Below are positions 8,974-18,523 of a stretch of DNA of 64,000 nt, piece after piece. Under the pieces are notes generated by a model. The model searched no databases and was not told where the DNA came from. It saw only the letters and a program-made list of their open reading frames with translations. A program made the position numbers and the translations under genes. The stretch comes from Nicoliella spurrieriana (GTDB lineage: Bacteria > Bacillota > Bacilli > Lactobacillales > Lactobacillaceae). Each line of letters starts with the position of its first letter. Position 1 is the stretch's first letter. The stretch covers positions 1,178,001-1,242,000 of the forward strand of contig NZ_CP093361.1 in assembly GCF_023380205.1 (NCBI RefSeq). The letters are read 5' to 3'.

Positions 8974-9783
8974 TTGAAAGAAGTTGTAACGTTAATTAAA
9001 GAGCAGTTAGGTAACCTAGGAATTATGTTTAGAATTTCACGTTACCAAGATAAATCTGATTATCAAAGTCACTATTTAGGACTTGTTTGGGAATATTTAT
9101 ATCCATTAATTCAAATTGCTATTTATTGGATGGTGTTTGGCATTGGTCTGAAGAAGGGAGCTTCTGAAGGGGTAGATTACCTTTCTTGGATGGTAATTGG
9201 AATTACTCCTTGGTTCTTCATGAATAGTGTGACTTTAGATGCTTCTAAGAGTATCTATCAACAGGTGGGAATGGTTTCTAAAATGAAATTTCCCGTTAGT
9301 ATTTTGCCATCGATTAAAATTATTAGTAACCTCAGTTCATTTTGGACAATGCTAGTTTTTTCCATCATTATTGGTTTCTTTAAGGGTGGCATTACCCCTA
9401 GTATTTATTGGATTCAATGGATTTATTACTTTTTTGCAATGATTATGTGGCTAGTGGCGTTTGGAATCTTTAATTCTACGGTTTCGATTCTAGTACGTGA
9501 TTATCGAATTTTATTACAATCAGTAATGCGGATGTTATTTTACATGTCCGGAGTCTTGTTCAACTTCCAAACCGATGCCTTTCCACCCGCATTTGTTCGG
9601 ATCTTACAATTAAATCCATTTTTCTATATTGTTAATGGCTTTAGAGAATCAATGTTTTCTGAAGCTTGGTTTTGGCAGCACTCGACCCTGACGATTATTT
9701 TCTGGTTATTCGTCATCTTCTTTTTATTGGTCGGTTCACATTTACATTATAAATTTAGATCACACTTTGTTGATTTAATTTAA
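8974..9783 (+). CDS. Teichoic acid ABC transporter permease, TagG-like
   Basis: 269 residues, TTG start behind AAGGAAGTG. It is an ABC-2 type permease with about six membrane helices and the conserved short loop around VRDYRILLQ, and it closes with an aromatic C-terminal tail. In the family it exports wall teichoic acid together with the ATPase TagH. It is flanked by two glycerophosphotransferase genes, which supports a teichoic acid role. No TagH gene lies beside it or anywhere in the window. Confidence 0.85.
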   Translation: MKEVVTLIKEQLGNLGIMFRISRYQDKSDYQSHYLGLVWEYLYPLIQIAIYWMVFGIGLKKGASEGVDYLSWMVIGITPWFFMNSVTLDASKSIYQQVGMVSKMKFPVSILPSIKIISNLSSFWTMLVFSIIIGFFKGGITPSIYWIQWIYYFFAMIMWLVAFGIFNSTVSILVRDYRILLQSVMRMLFYMSGVLFNFQTDAFPPAFVRILQLNPFFYIVNGFRESMFSEAWFWQHSTLTIIFWLFVIFFLLVGSHLHYKFRSHFVDLI

Positions 9784-9797
9784 TTAGGAGGAATCTG

Positions 9798-11021
9798 ATG
9801 CTTAATTCATTCGTCAAAAAATTGATAAAAATGGTTAAGGTCGTGATTCGCTATGGGCTCATCGTTATTAACGATGGGCTTATTTGGTTACCAGTTAAAA
9901 AAGGAATCGTGATTTTTGATAGTTTTAATGGACGTGATATAAATGATAACCCAGCTGCAATTTATCGGCAGTTAATCCATGATGATCCAAGCTTTGCCCA
10001 AACTGCTTTTTTTGCTGTTAAGCCTGATAAATATCAAGCATTACATGCACAATATCCTGAAATAAAACTATTGAAGCGGTTTATGCCCAAGTGGATTTGG
10101 TACATGGCTAGGGCTGAATTTTGGGTTTTTAACTCCAGAATGCCAGCTTGGTGGAAAAAGAACTATCGAACGTGCTACATTCAAACTTGGCATGGGACGC
10201 CATTAAAGAAATTAGGAATTGACATTAATAATGTTGAGATGCCCGGAACGGATACTAACCGCTACCATCGTCGCTTTATTGCTGAAACGAAACGTTGGGA
10301 CTACTTAATTGCACCAAATCAGTATTCAAAGGATATTTTTAAGCGTGCATTTCAGTTTCACAATCAGTTTTTGGATATTGGTTATCCTAGAAATGATATT
10401 TTATATGCTGATAATAATAAACAACAAATTAATAAACTAAAACAGCAATTAATTGGGAACGTAAATCAAACTGTAATCACCTATGCTCCAACTTGGCGTG
10501 ATGATCAATATGTAACACGGGGCCAGTATAAATTTGATTTACCATTTGATTTAAAGCGGTTCTTCCAAGTGGTGCCAAACGATACGATGCTAATCATTCG
10601 GCCCCATTATTTGATTAAGGACCACATTAACATTGAGGGATTTGAGAATCGGGTGAAAATATTAGCTGATGAAGATATTAGCTCAATCTATTTAATTACT
10701 GATTTATTAATTACTGACTATTCTTCTGTTATGTTTGATTTTGCGAACTTAAATCGACCAATGCTCTTTTATAGTTATGATTTACAACACTACCGTGATC
10801 AACTTCGTGGCTTTTATTTTGATTACCAAAGTCAATTACCTGGGCCACTTACTATTAATCAACAACAATTTTTTAAGCAATTGGAATTATATTCACAAAC
10901 TGGAACGTTTAAAAATGAATATGATAAAATGAAGATGTTTAGAAAAAGATTTTGCAGCTGGGAATCAGCAGATTCTGCTGAACAAGTTGTTAAAATAATA
11001 AGGGGCGGAATTTATGAATGA
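9798..11021 (+). CDS. CDP-glycerol glycerophosphotransferase, TagF/TarF-like
   Basis: 407 residues, ATG preceded by TTAGGAGGA. Signatures: [35 protein letters not shown] and [13 protein letters not shown], all in the catalytic GT-B domain. It is about as long as TarF-type or single-domain TagF enzymes and lacks the large N-terminal extension of long polymerases. It may add or polymerise glycerol phosphate on the primed linkage unit; the exact step cannot be read from sequence. It overlaps nfo by eight bases. Confidence 0.85.
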   Translation: MLNSFVKKLIKMVKVVIRYGLIVINDGLIWLPVKKGIVIFDSFNGRDINDNPAAIYRQLIHDDPSFAQTAFFAVKPDKYQALHAQYPEIKLLKRFMPKWIWYMARAEFWVFNSRMPAWWKKNYRTCYIQTWHGTPLKKLGIDINNVEMPGTDTNRYHRRFIAETKRWDYLIAPNQYSKDIFKRAFQFHNQFLDIGYPRNDILYADNNKQQINKLKQQLIGNVNQTVITYAPTWRDDQYVTRGQYKFDLPFDLKRFFQVVPNDTMLIIRPHYLIKDHINIEGFENRVKILADEDISSIYLITDLLITDYSSVMFDFANLNRPMLFYSYDLQHYRDQLRGFYFDYQSQLPGPLTINQQQFFKQLELYSQTGTFKNEYDKMKMFRKRFCSWESADSAEQVVKIIRGGIYE

Positions 11022-11928
11022 TCAATTTTTAATTGGCTCACACGTTAGCATGAAGAGTCCAAACATGTTTTTGGGTTCTGCACAAGAGGCTTTTAGTTAT
11101 GGTGAAAATGCTTTTATGGTTTACACCGGTGCACCTCAAAATACGAAAAGAAAACCGATTGATGAATTAAAAGCTGATGAAGGTAAGCAGTTTATGCGTG
11201 AGCATGGGATTGTCTCAACCGTTGTTCATGCACCATACATTATTAACTTGGCGAATAAAGCTAAATTGCATAATTTTGAGTTTGCAATTCAATTTCTCCA
11301 AGAAGAAATTAAACGATCCGAAGCAATTGGGGCGACGCAAATTGTCCTGCATCCCGGTTCACATGTTGGCGCTGGTGCCGAGGAAGGTATTCAAAACATT
11401 ATCACTGGTTTGAATGAGGTGATTCAGCCAGACCAAAAAGCGCAAATTGCACTTGAAACGATGGCTGGCAAGGGGACTGAAGTTGGCAGAACGTTTGAGG
11501 AACTAGCTCAAATTATTGACGGAGTGCACTTAAACGAGAAATTATCAGTGACCTTTGATACTTGTCATACTAATGATGCTGGTTATGACGTTAAAAATGA
11601 TTTCGATGGGGTATTGGAACATTTTGACCATGTCATTGGGATTGAACGGCTCAAGGTGGTTCATTTAAATGATTCTAAAAATGAAATGGGTAGTCATAAA
11701 GATCGGCATGCAATAATTGGATTGGGGACAATCGGATTTGATGCATTGAATTATATTGCCCACCATCCCCAATTGACATCCGTTCCAAAGATCATGGAAA
11801 CCCCAATGGTAAAATCAGAAGATGGCAAACAAAAATTTTCACCCCATGGCTATGAGGTTAAAATGCTAACTGATCAACATTTTGATCAAAATTTAGTTGA
11901 TGATATTTTAAATCAAAAACCATTTTAA
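11014..11928 (+). CDS. nfo: Endonuclease IV (AP endonuclease)
   Basis: 304 residues forming a TIM barrel. It cleaves 5' of abasic sites in base excision repair using three zinc ions. The metal and active-site motifs are present: [59 protein letters not shown] and a final Glu in IMETP. The start overlaps the TagF-like gene by eight bases with GGGGCGG as ribosome site, so the two are translationally linked although functionally unrelated. Confidence 0.96.
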   Translation: MNDQFLIGSHVSMKSPNMFLGSAQEAFSYGENAFMVYTGAPQNTKRKPIDELKADEGKQFMREHGIVSTVVHAPYIINLANKAKLHNFEFAIQFLQEEIKRSEAIGATQIVLHPGSHVGAGAEEGIQNIITGLNEVIQPDQKAQIALETMAGKGTEVGRTFEELAQIIDGVHLNEKLSVTFDTCHTNDAGYDVKNDFDGVLEHFDHVIGIERLKVVHLNDSKNEMGSHKDRHAIIGLGTIGFDALNYIAHHPQLTSVPKIMETPMVKSEDGKQKFSPHGYEVKMLTDQHFDQNLVDDILNQKPF

Positions 11929-11931
11929 ATT

Positions 11932-11958
11932 AAAAACCGTCATTAATTGACGGTTTTT
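11932..11958. terminator. Bidirectional terminator between nfo and ppsR
   Basis: A perfect 11-bp inverted repeat (AAAAACCGTCA / TGACGGTTTTT) with a five-base loop has a T run on each strand and sits between two convergent genes. Confidence 0.85.
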
Positions 11959-11964
11959 AATTTA

Positions 11965-12783
11965 TTAATGACGGTTATTAGTATCCAAATTAAGGCTTTC
12001 CATGATAATGGTGGCAGTTTCTTCAATTGATTTATTAAAGACGTTAATCACTACACAACCAATTTTATTATATAAATTTTTAGCGTACTTTAATTCCTCT
12101 TTTATATGAACCGGATCTGAATATGGGGTGTCTGGGCTGAGCCCGTATGCAACCATTCGAGCTCTTCTGATTTTCTTCAATGCCTTAGGGGTATTTGTTA
12201 ACCCAAAAATACGATTAGGGTCAACATCCCAAATTTCTTGCGGGAGTTGGGTGTTCGGAGCAATTGGTACGTTTGCGACATTTAAATTTTTATTAGCTAG
12301 GTATAATGAAAGTGGCGTTTTAGAGGTCCTAGAAACTCCTAAAATAACGATATCAGCCTTAGTTAGCCCACCGGGGTTCTTACCGTCATCATTTGCAACG
12401 GCAAATTCCATTGCTGCAATTCGATCAAAATACTTTTCATTTAAGTCATGAACTAATCCGGGGACACGGACTGGTCGATCACCAGTCCGTTCACTAATGA
12501 CATTTAACGAATTTTGCAAACAGTCAGAATTATAGAGACCGTTTTGAGCCGTAAAAGTGCGAATCATGCTGCTTAATTCATCGTTTACGAGCGTATGGAA
12601 GATAATGGCGTTATCTGCCAGTGCCATTTTAAGAATGCCAGTTAATATTGATTTAGTTTGAATAAATGGAAAGCGCTGGTAGTTAACATCAACGTCTGGA
12701 AACTGGGAGACCGCAATTCTAGCAACTGAAAATGCAGTCTCGCCGCTTGAATCTGAGATAATGTAAACGTTTAATTTTTTCAT
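11965..12783 (-). CDS. ppsR: Pyruvate, phosphate (water) dikinase regulatory protein, DUF299
   Basis: 272 residues, ATG with AGGAGG upstream. The family is a bifunctional serine/threonine kinase and phosphorylase acting on PEP-forming dikinases. The N-terminus (NVYIISDSSGETAF) and the P-loop-like GVSRTSKTPLSLYLA at about 150-164 are family hallmarks. It is a single minus-strand gene, divergent from rpsU. No dikinase gene is in the window, so the target is unknown here. A 10-bp palindrome lies within it at 12466-12490. Confidence 0.9.
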   Translation of the reverse strand: MKKLNVYIISDSSGETAFSVARIAVSQFPDVDVNYQRFPFIQTKSILTGILKMALADNAIIFHTLVNDELSSMIRTFTAQNGLYNSDCLQNSLNVISERTGDRPVRVPGLVHDLNEKYFDRIAAMEFAVANDDGKNPGGLTKADIVILGVSRTSKTPLSLYLANKNLNVANVPIAPNTQLPQEIWDVDPNRIFGLTNTPKALKKIRRARMVAYGLSPDTPYSDPVHIKEELKYAKNLYNKIGCVVINVFNKSIEETATIIMESLNLDTNNRH

Positions 12784-12841
12784 GGAAAACCTCCTAATTT
12801 ATAAATTAATTTTAGCATATTTGAATTTTTTTTCAGAGTTA

Positions 12842-12870
12842 TTGACTGTAAATTAATAGTTAGGTATAAT
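12842..12870 (+). promoter_or_regulatory. rpsU promoter
   Basis: TTGACT at 12842-12847, 17-base spacer, TATAAT at 12865-12870: close to the sigma-A consensus. Confidence 0.85.
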
Positions 12871-12893
12871 TATTAAGAACTGATTTGTTAGGG

Positions 12894-12917
12894 ACTAATT
12901 TAGCAATGCAAATTAGT
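12894..12917 (+). promoter_or_regulatory. Hairpin in the rpsU 5' leader
   Basis: ACTAATTT and AAATTAGT form a perfect 8-bp stem with an eight-base loop, between the promoter and the ribosome site of rpsU. There is no T run, so it is not a terminator. Function unknown. Confidence 0.5.
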
Positions 12918-12949
12918 TGTATTTTGAGCTCGGAGGGAGGGATTTTCAT

Positions 12950-13138
12950 ATGTCAAAAACAGTCGTTCGTAAAAACGAATCTCTTGATGATGCTCTTCGT
13001 CGTTTCAAACGTACCGTTTCTAAGAGCGGTACTTTGCGTGAATACCGTAAGCGTGAATTCTACGAAAAACCAAGCGTAAAACGTAAATTAAAATCCGAAG
13101 CAGCAAGAAAACGCAATAGTAAAAAGCGTCGCTTCTAA
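12950..13138 (+). CDS. rpsU: 30S ribosomal protein S21
   Basis: 62 residues. The start is ATG 12950 behind GGAGGGAGGG; the open frame upstream lacks a ribosome site. It is a short, very basic protein ([20 protein letters not shown], ending [10 protein letters not shown]) that binds 16S rRNA near the anti-Shine-Dalgarno region. yqeY follows, the common Firmicute order, but a terminator separates them. Confidence 0.97.
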   Translation: MSKTVVRKNESLDDALRRFKRTVSKSGTLREYRKREFYEKPSVKRKLKSEAARKRNSKKRRF

Positions 13139-13143
13139 TTTAT

Positions 13144-13176
13144 AAAAACGTTCCTGTTGTATCAGGAGCGTTTTTT
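13144..13176 (+). terminator. Terminator after rpsU
   Basis: AAAACGTTCCTG and CAGGAGCGTTTT form a stem with one mismatch or wobble and a six-base loop, ending in six T. Confidence 0.8.
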
Positions 13177-13208
13177 AGTGCAGAAATGTTGAAGGGAAAT
13201 GGTGAATT

Positions 13209-13652
13209 ATGAGTTTGAACGATGAATTAACGGCAGACTTAAAGAGTGCAATGAAGGCCCATGATAAGGAAAGCCTTGGTGTAATTAGATTATTAAAGGC
13301 GGCCTTGACTAATGAAAAAGTTAAGGTAGGTCACGATTTAACTCCTGACGAAGAAACTACCGTTGTAATGAAGGAATATAAGCAACGTAAAGAATCGATT
13401 GAAGAATTTAAAAAGGGAAATCGTGATGATTTAGTTGCCGAACAAGAATCACAATTAAAGGTTTTAGATAAGTACGTTCCAGAGCAAATGTCACAAGAAG
13501 AAATTAACCAGGTCGTAAAGGATACGATTGCTGCAGTGGGCGCTAGCGGTAAAGCTGATTTTGGAAAAGTGATGGGAGCCGTAATGCCAAAAGTTAAGGG
13601 TAAGGCAGATGGTTCATTGGTTAACCAAGCCGTAAAGGAACTACTACAATAA
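13209..13652 (+). CDS. yqeY: YqeY family protein (GatB/YqeY domain)
   Basis: 147 residues. The protein is almost entirely helical and resembles the tail domain of the GatB subunit of tRNA-dependent amidotransferase (SLNDELTADLKSAMKAHDK; GKADFGKVMGAVMPKVKGKA). Its cellular role is not established; a tRNA- or ribosome-linked role is usually assumed. ATG start with AAGGGAAATGG upstream. It lies between rpsU and phoH as in many bacilli. Confidence 0.93.
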   Translation: MSLNDELTADLKSAMKAHDKESLGVIRLLKAALTNEKVKVGHDLTPDEETTVVMKEYKQRKESIEEFKKGNRDDLVAEQESQLKVLDKYVPEQMSQEEINQVVKDTIAAVGASGKADFGKVMGAVMPKVKGKADGSLVNQAVKELLQ

Positions 13653-13776
13653 TTCAATGACTAGGGGGATTATCCCTTAGTTATACATAACTCTTTAGGC
13701 CATCTTCTTTTTTAATTCTGCTTTTTGTGCTAATATTTTAGTATCATAATATAGCAAAGTAAGGGAGCATTATAAT

Positions 13777-14751
13777 TTGACTGACGATAACGTTATAACT
13801 GATAGTTTCGTTTTAAGTAATTTAGACGATGAACCCGCATTATTAGGATCGCAAAATAAGTTTGTTACCCTATTAGAAGAGGGAATGGACGTTTCCATTA
13901 ATGCTTTTGGGACTAAAATTAAAGTAACTGGGAATCCTGAAGGGGTTGAACATACGCTTGCCATTCTAAAAAATATGGTTGATTTAATTCATAATGGAAT
14001 TGGATTGAATGATAGTGATTTTGTTAGTGCCATGAAGATGGCTAATAATGGAACCTTAGAGTACTTTAAAGATCTCTATAAACAAGTATTAATTAAGGAT
14101 ATCAAGGGTAATCCAGTCAGAATTAAGAACTTTGGTCAACGTCAATACGTGCAGTCGGTTCAAAAGAATGACGTTACCTTTGGAATCGGTCCTGCCGGGA
14201 CTGGAAAAACTTACCTAGCAGTTGTAATGGCCGTTGCTGCCTTAAAAAAGGGAACGGTTGAAAAAATTATTTTAACCCGACCAGCAGTTGAAGCCGGGGA
14301 AAGTTTAGGATTTCTACCAGGAGATTTAAAGGAAAAGGTGGATCCATATTTACGGCCAATTTACGATGCGCTTTACTCCATCTTAGGAGCAGAGCATACT
14401 AATCGATTATTAGAACGCGGAATTATTGAAGTTGCTCCACTAGCATATATGCGTGGTCGAACGTTAGACAATGCATTCGTTATTTTGGACGAAGCACAAA
14501 ATACCACTAGTGCCCAAATGAAGATGTTTTTAACGCGGTTAGGGTTTGAATCTAAAATGATCGTTAATGGTGATATTTCTCAAATCGACTTACCTAGGCA
14601 TACTGCTAGTGGATTGGTCGAAGCACAAAAGATTCTTCAAAATGTTAAGAGCATTCGCTTTGTTTCCTTTTCTGCTGATGATGTGGTTAGACATCCAGTG
14701 GTCGCTAGAATCATTAATGCCTACGAAAGTTTTGCTGATACCAAAAAATAG
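13777..14751 (+). CDS. phoH: PhoH-family ATPase (PhoH-like, YqfH/YbeZ type)
   Basis: 324 residues from a TTG start with AAGGGAG upstream. An N-terminal KH-like region (about 1-115) is followed by a P-loop domain with Walker A GPAGTGKTYLA near residue 135 and Walker B VILDEAQN near 235. It is the usual genetic partner of ybeY, which starts 11 bases downstream; in that setting it is thought to be an ATPase/helicase in RNA metabolism or ribosome maturation. TTGTGC and CATAAT/TATCAT upstream (13724-13750) form a plausible promoter. Confidence 0.93.
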   Translation: MTDDNVITDSFVLSNLDDEPALLGSQNKFVTLLEEGMDVSINAFGTKIKVTGNPEGVEHTLAILKNMVDLIHNGIGLNDSDFVSAMKMANNGTLEYFKDLYKQVLIKDIKGNPVRIKNFGQRQYVQSVQKNDVTFGIGPAGTGKTYLAVVMAVAALKKGTVEKIILTRPAVEAGESLGFLPGDLKEKVDPYLRPIYDALYSILGAEHTNRLLERGIIEVAPLAYMRGRTLDNAFVILDEAQNTTSAQMKMFLTRLGFESKMIVNGDISQIDLPRHTASGLVEAQKILQNVKSIRFVSFSADDVVRHPVVARIINAYESFADTKK

Positions 14752-14762
14752 GGGTAGATTAA

Positions 14763-15236
14763 ATGGACTTGGAAATTTATGACGAGACGAAATCCGGTGC
14801 GGACCCAAAGGACGTTCAATTGATTAAGAATGTATTGGAGTACGCCGGTAAATATCTAAAATTACGTGATGATACTGAAATGTCAGTGACGCTAGTCAAC
14901 AACGACCGGATCAGGGAAATTAACCGTGAATATCGGGGTGTTGATCGAGCAACCGATGTAATTAGTTTTGCAATCGAAGACGGTGATGATGATATTAAAA
15001 TGCCACCAGAAATGGCTGCAGAAATTCCCGAAAATTTGGGGGATATCTTTGTTTCAGTTGATAAGGTCGCTGAGCAAGCTGATTTTTTGGAACATTCCTA
15101 CGATCGTGAATTAGGCTTTTTAGTGGTTCATGGTTTTCTCCACTTAAATGGCTATGACCATATGAAACCTGAAGATGAGCAGGTAATGTTCCCACTCCAA
15201 AGAAAGATTATGGATTCATATGGCCTCAAAAGATAA
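14763..15236 (+). CDS. ybeY: Endoribonuclease YbeY (rRNA maturation)
   Basis: 157 residues. The zinc-binding signature HGFLHLNGYDH (three His) is at about 126-136, preceded by the conserved R-x-TDVISFAIED segment. The protein matures 16S rRNA and takes part in ribosome quality control. It lies between phoH and dgkA in the canonical order and overlaps dgkA by 17 bases. Confidence 0.96.
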   Translation: MDLEIYDETKSGADPKDVQLIKNVLEYAGKYLKLRDDTEMSVTLVNNDRIREINREYRGVDRATDVISFAIEDGDDDIKMPPEMAAEIPENLGDIFVSVDKVAEQADFLEHSYDRELGFLVVHGFLHLNGYDHMKPEDEQVMFPLQRKIMDSYGLKR

Positions 15237-15621
15237 ACGTCAAGTTGAAAAAAATCACAGTTTTATTCAATCGGTTGCCCATGCTTTAAATGGGCTACGG
15301 GTGATGTTAATTTCTGAACGAAATTTTAGAACCCACTTAATTAGTGCAGCACTTGTTTTGGGATGTGCCTTTTTATTAGGGGCGTCCATTAATGATTACC
15401 TTTGGTTGCTGATTGCCATTTTTATGGTTTTAGTAGCTGAAACTGTTAATTCATTGGTTGAACGAATTGTTGACCTATTGGTTGGAAATCATTATAACGA
15501 ACTAGCTAAGCAGGCAAAAGATATTGCTGCTGGAGGGGTATTACTAACTGCTCTTTCAGCAGCGTTGATTGGGATGTTAGTTTTGGTCCCGCTTTTGATT
15601 AAATTGATGCCGTGGAGGTAA
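15220..15621 (+). CDS. dgkA: Undecaprenol/diacylglycerol kinase (DgkA family)
   Basis: 133 residues, with three membrane helices after a basic N-terminus. The family pattern [13 protein letters not shown], then [13 protein letters not shown], carries the catalytic Glu and the metal/ATP-binding Glu and Asp residues. In Gram-positives this enzyme phosphorylates undecaprenol, recycling the carrier lipid for wall and teichoic acid synthesis. Its start lies inside ybeY, implying coupled translation, and era follows directly. Confidence 0.93.
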   Translation: MASKDKRQVEKNHSFIQSVAHALNGLRVMLISERNFRTHLISAALVLGCAFLLGASINDYLWLLIAIFMVLVAETVNSLVERIVDLLVGNHYNELAKQAKDIAAGGVLLTALSAALIGMLVLVPLLIKLMPWR

Positions 15622-15626
15622 TTTTA

Positions 15627-16532
15627 ATGGATAATCCTAATTTTAAATCTGGCTTTGTTGCCATTGTTGGGCGTCCCAATGTGGGGAAATCAACATTTCT
15701 AAATCGCGTTATTGGTCAAAAAATTGCAATTATGAGTGATAAAGCTCAAACGACCCGTAATAAGATTCAGGGGGTCTATACTACTGATGACTCTCAAATT
15801 GTGTTCTTAGATACTCCTGGAGTTCAAAAACCAAAGAGTAAATTGGGTAGCTTTATGGAAGAATCAGCAATGTCAGCCCTAAAGGATATTGATGCGGTGT
15901 TATTCATGGTAAGCGCCGTGGAGAAACGGGGGGCGGGGGATAATTTTATTATTAACCGCTTAAAAACAGTTCAAAAACCCATTTACTTAGTAATTAATAA
16001 AATTGATCAAGTCCATCCAAATGACCTATTACCGATTATGGATACCTATAAGAAGGCGTTAGATTGGGCAGGGGTATTTCCCATTTCAGCTCTGCAGGGT
16101 AATAATGTGGACGAGTTGTTGGCTGATTTAACTAACCACTTACCAAATGGTCCCCAATACTATCCAGAAGATCAGGTTACTGATCATCCTGAACGTTTTA
16201 TTGTTGCCGAATTAATTCGTGAAAAAATTTTCCGCTTGACTAGACAGGAAATTCCTTATTCGGTTGCCATTGATATTGAAAAAATTCGTAAAAATGAAAA
16301 TGGTAAGGTACAGATCCAAGCTTCCATTATTTTAGATCATGACAGTCAAAAGGGGATTGTCATCGGTAAAAAGGGTGCAATGTTGAAAAAAATTGGGACG
16401 CTTGCCCGTAGGGATATTGAGGACTTACTAGGAAGTAAGGTGTTTTTGGAGCTATGGGTACGAGTTCAGCCGGGGTGGCGTGATAAAAACTCGATTTTAA
16501 AGGAACTGGGTTACAAGAAAAATGACTATTAA
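15627..16532 (+). CDS. era: GTPase Era
   Basis: 301 residues from ATG 15627 (TGGAGG upstream; GTG 15612 is in frame but lacks a ribosome site). G1 is [10 protein letters not shown]2 includes TTRNKIQG, G3 DTPG and G4 NKID. The C-terminal KH domain carries [11 protein letters not shown]. Era binds the 3' end of 16S rRNA and helps assemble the 30S subunit. The gene follows dgkA and precedes recO, as in Bacillus. Confidence 0.97.
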   Translation: MDNPNFKSGFVAIVGRPNVGKSTFLNRVIGQKIAIMSDKAQTTRNKIQGVYTTDDSQIVFLDTPGVQKPKSKLGSFMEESAMSALKDIDAVLFMVSAVEKRGAGDNFIINRLKTVQKPIYLVINKIDQVHPNDLLPIMDTYKKALDWAGVFPISALQGNNVDELLADLTNHLPNGPQYYPEDQVTDHPERFIVAELIREKIFRLTRQEIPYSVAIDIEKIRKNENGKVQIQASIILDHDSQKGIVIGKKGAMLKKIGTLARRDIEDLLGSKVFLELWVRVQPGWRDKNSILKELGYKKNDY

Positions 16533-16556
16533 TAATTAAGGTAGGGTGTGGTAATA

Positions 16557-17318
16557 ATGGCCATTAAAAAAAACGTCGTGTTTAATGGGATTTTATTATA
16601 TCGCCGTAACTACCGTGAAAACGATATGCTGGTTAAGTTTTTTACGAATGAGAACGGAACCAAGATGTTTTTGATTCGAAGAGGACGTAAACAGGGCTTT
16701 AAAATGAGTGCCGATATTTTACCATTCACCTATGGTAAGTATGAGGGAAGTATTTCTCAAGATGGGCTTTCATACATTAAAGAACCGATTGAGACTCATC
16801 ACTATCAGCAAATTAGCGCTGATATCCTATTAAATGCATACGCAACTTATATTATGAGTTTAATTGATACTGCGTTACCAGAAGGGGTAGCTAATCATAA
16901 GTGGTTCAACCAATTATTTTATGCCTTGGAATTGATTAATCATGCCATCGATCCAGCAGTGGTAACTAACATTGTTGAAATTCAATTATTAGAATTATTT
17001 GGGGTGCAGCCATGGTTACGTGATTGTGTAATCTGTCACCGTAATGATTTACCGCTTGACTATTCAGCTGCGTATAATGGGCTGATTTGTAGTCAACATT
17101 GGCACATGGATCCATTAAGATTTGGTTTAAGCCAGCGCACCGTTTATTGGTTTAGGAAGTTTTCAGTAGTTGAATTAAAAAAAATTAGGACCATTGATTT
17201 GAATCAAACGACTAAAACCCAGTTGCGAAAGCTATTAGACAGTATTTATGATGATACGGTTGGAATTCACCCTAAAAGTAAACGCTTTTTAGAAGAAATG
17301 AGTCAAAATCGGTTTTAA
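16557..17318 (+). CDS. recO: DNA repair protein RecO
   Basis: 253 residues from ATG 16557. The N-terminal OB fold (VVFNGILLYRRNYREND) and the C-terminal zinc site (CVICHRN ... LICSQH) are both visible. RecO works with RecR to load RecA on SSB-coated DNA in gap and double-strand break repair. It starts 24 bases after era and ends its transcript before the glyQS T-box. Confidence 0.95.
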   Translation: MAIKKNVVFNGILLYRRNYRENDMLVKFFTNENGTKMFLIRRGRKQGFKMSADILPFTYGKYEGSISQDGLSYIKEPIETHHYQQISADILLNAYATYIMSLIDTALPEGVANHKWFNQLFYALELINHAIDPAVVTNIVEIQLLELFGVQPWLRDCVICHRNDLPLDYSAAYNGLICSQHWHMDPLRFGLSQRTVYWFRKFSVVELKKIRTIDLNQTTKTQLRKLLDSIYDDTVGIHPKSKRFLEEMSQNRF

Positions 17319-17395
17319 AAATTGACTTTTTGATAACGGTAAATTATGATTAAGTTAAATCTATATCGGTAATGAAAAAAGAGGGTTATAATTAA

Positions 17396-17567
17396 CTTCT
17401 TTCCAGTGAGACTAGGGAAGTGGAAACTAGTCAAGAATGATTATAATTGGCGCTTTTCGAACTGAAACCATTTAAGCAGCTAATCGTAAATGATTAGAAG
17501 TAGGGTGGAACCGCGAATAAATCGTCCCTATGCAGATAACAGTTGTTATTTGCATAGGCTTTTTTTA
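17396..17567 (+). promoter_or_regulatory. Glycine T-box riboswitch of glyQS
   Basis: The specifier GGC is at 17449-17451. The T-box sequence AGGGTGGAACCGCG is at 17502-17515; its bulge UGGA can pair with a tRNA-Gly ending U73-CCA. The terminator stem is 14 bp (17527-17540 with 17545-17558) with a four-base loop and seven T. The leader is short, as expected for glyQS leaders, which lack stem II. Confidence 0.95.
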
Positions 17568-17595
17568 TGCCGTCACTATATAGGAGGAGTATTCA

Positions 17596-18522
17596 ATGAC
17601 TAAGAAATTGTCAATGCAAGAAATTATTCTAAAGCTTCAGGCATACTGGTCAAACCAGGGATGTTTATTAATGCAGGCCTATGATACAGAAAAGGGTGCG
17701 GGAACGATGAGTCCCTACACATTTTTACGGGCAATTGGTCCGGAACCTTGGAATGCAGCCTATGTTGAACCATCTAGAAGACCAGCTGATGGTCGGTATG
17801 GTGAAAACCCTAACCGGTTGTACCAACACCACCAATTCCAGGTGCTAATGAAGCCATCTCCTGAAAACATTCAAGAATTATACTTAGATAGCTTAAAGGA
17901 ACTGGGTATCAATCCAGTTGAACATGATATTCGATTCGTTGAAGATAACTGGGAAAACCCATCCATGGGTTGTGCCGGTGTTGGTTGGGAAATCTGGTTA
18001 GACGGAATGGAAGTTACCCAGTTTACCTATTTCCAAGTTGTTGGTGGCCAGGAAATGGATCCAGTTGCATCAGAAATTACCTACGGACTAGAACGATTGG
18101 CCTCATACATCCAAGATGTTAATAATGTTTTTGACTTGGAATGGGGTTATGGAGTTAAGTACGGTGACATTTTTAAGGAACCTGAATACGAACACTCTAA
18201 GTATAGTTTTGAAGAAAGCAATCAAGAAATGTTATTGAATCTTTTTAACACCTATGAAGAAGAAGCCCATAAGCAAATTAAAAACGGGTTAGTGCACCCT
18301 GCCTATGACTATATTTTAAAGTGTAGCCACACCTTTAATCTTTTGGATGCCCGGGGCGCGGTTTCAGTTACTGAACGGGCTGGCTACCTTTCTCGGATTA
18401 GAAAAATGGCTAGATCTGTTGCTAAGGCATTCATTGAAGAACGTCGGAAGCTTGGGTTCCCACTAATTAAAGACGAAAAGAAACGCCAAGAACTACTAAA
18501 AGATGATAAGGAGGATAAATAA
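17596..18522 (+). CDS. glyQ: Glycyl-tRNA synthetase alpha subunit
   Basis: 308 residues, ATG with AGGAGGAG upstream. The catalytic class II subunit of the tetrameric bacterial GlyRS. Recognisable stretches are [30 protein letters not shown] and [12 protein letters not shown]. It is controlled by the glycine T-box upstream and is one base from glyS. Confidence 0.97.
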   Translation: MTKKLSMQEIILKLQAYWSNQGCLLMQAYDTEKGAGTMSPYTFLRAIGPEPWNAAYVEPSRRPADGRYGENPNRLYQHHQFQVLMKPSPENIQELYLDSLKELGINPVEHDIRFVEDNWENPSMGCAGVGWEIWLDGMEVTQFTYFQVVGGQEMDPVASEITYGLERLASYIQDVNNVFDLEWGYGVKYGDIFKEPEYEHSKYSFEESNQEMLLNLFNTYEEEAHKQIKNGLVHPAYDYILKCSHTFNLLDARGAVSVTERAGYLSRIRKMARSVAKAFIEERRKLGFPLIKDEKKRQELLKDDKEDK

Positions 18523-18523
18523 G

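Noticed and set aside
12128-12451. 107-codon + strand frame opposite ppsR
   Set aside because: Shadow of the ppsR frame; no ribosome site and no recognisable protein.
13656-13680. Hairpin after yqeY as a terminator
   Set aside because: The stem (ACTAGGGG / CCCTTAGT) is plausible but no T run follows.
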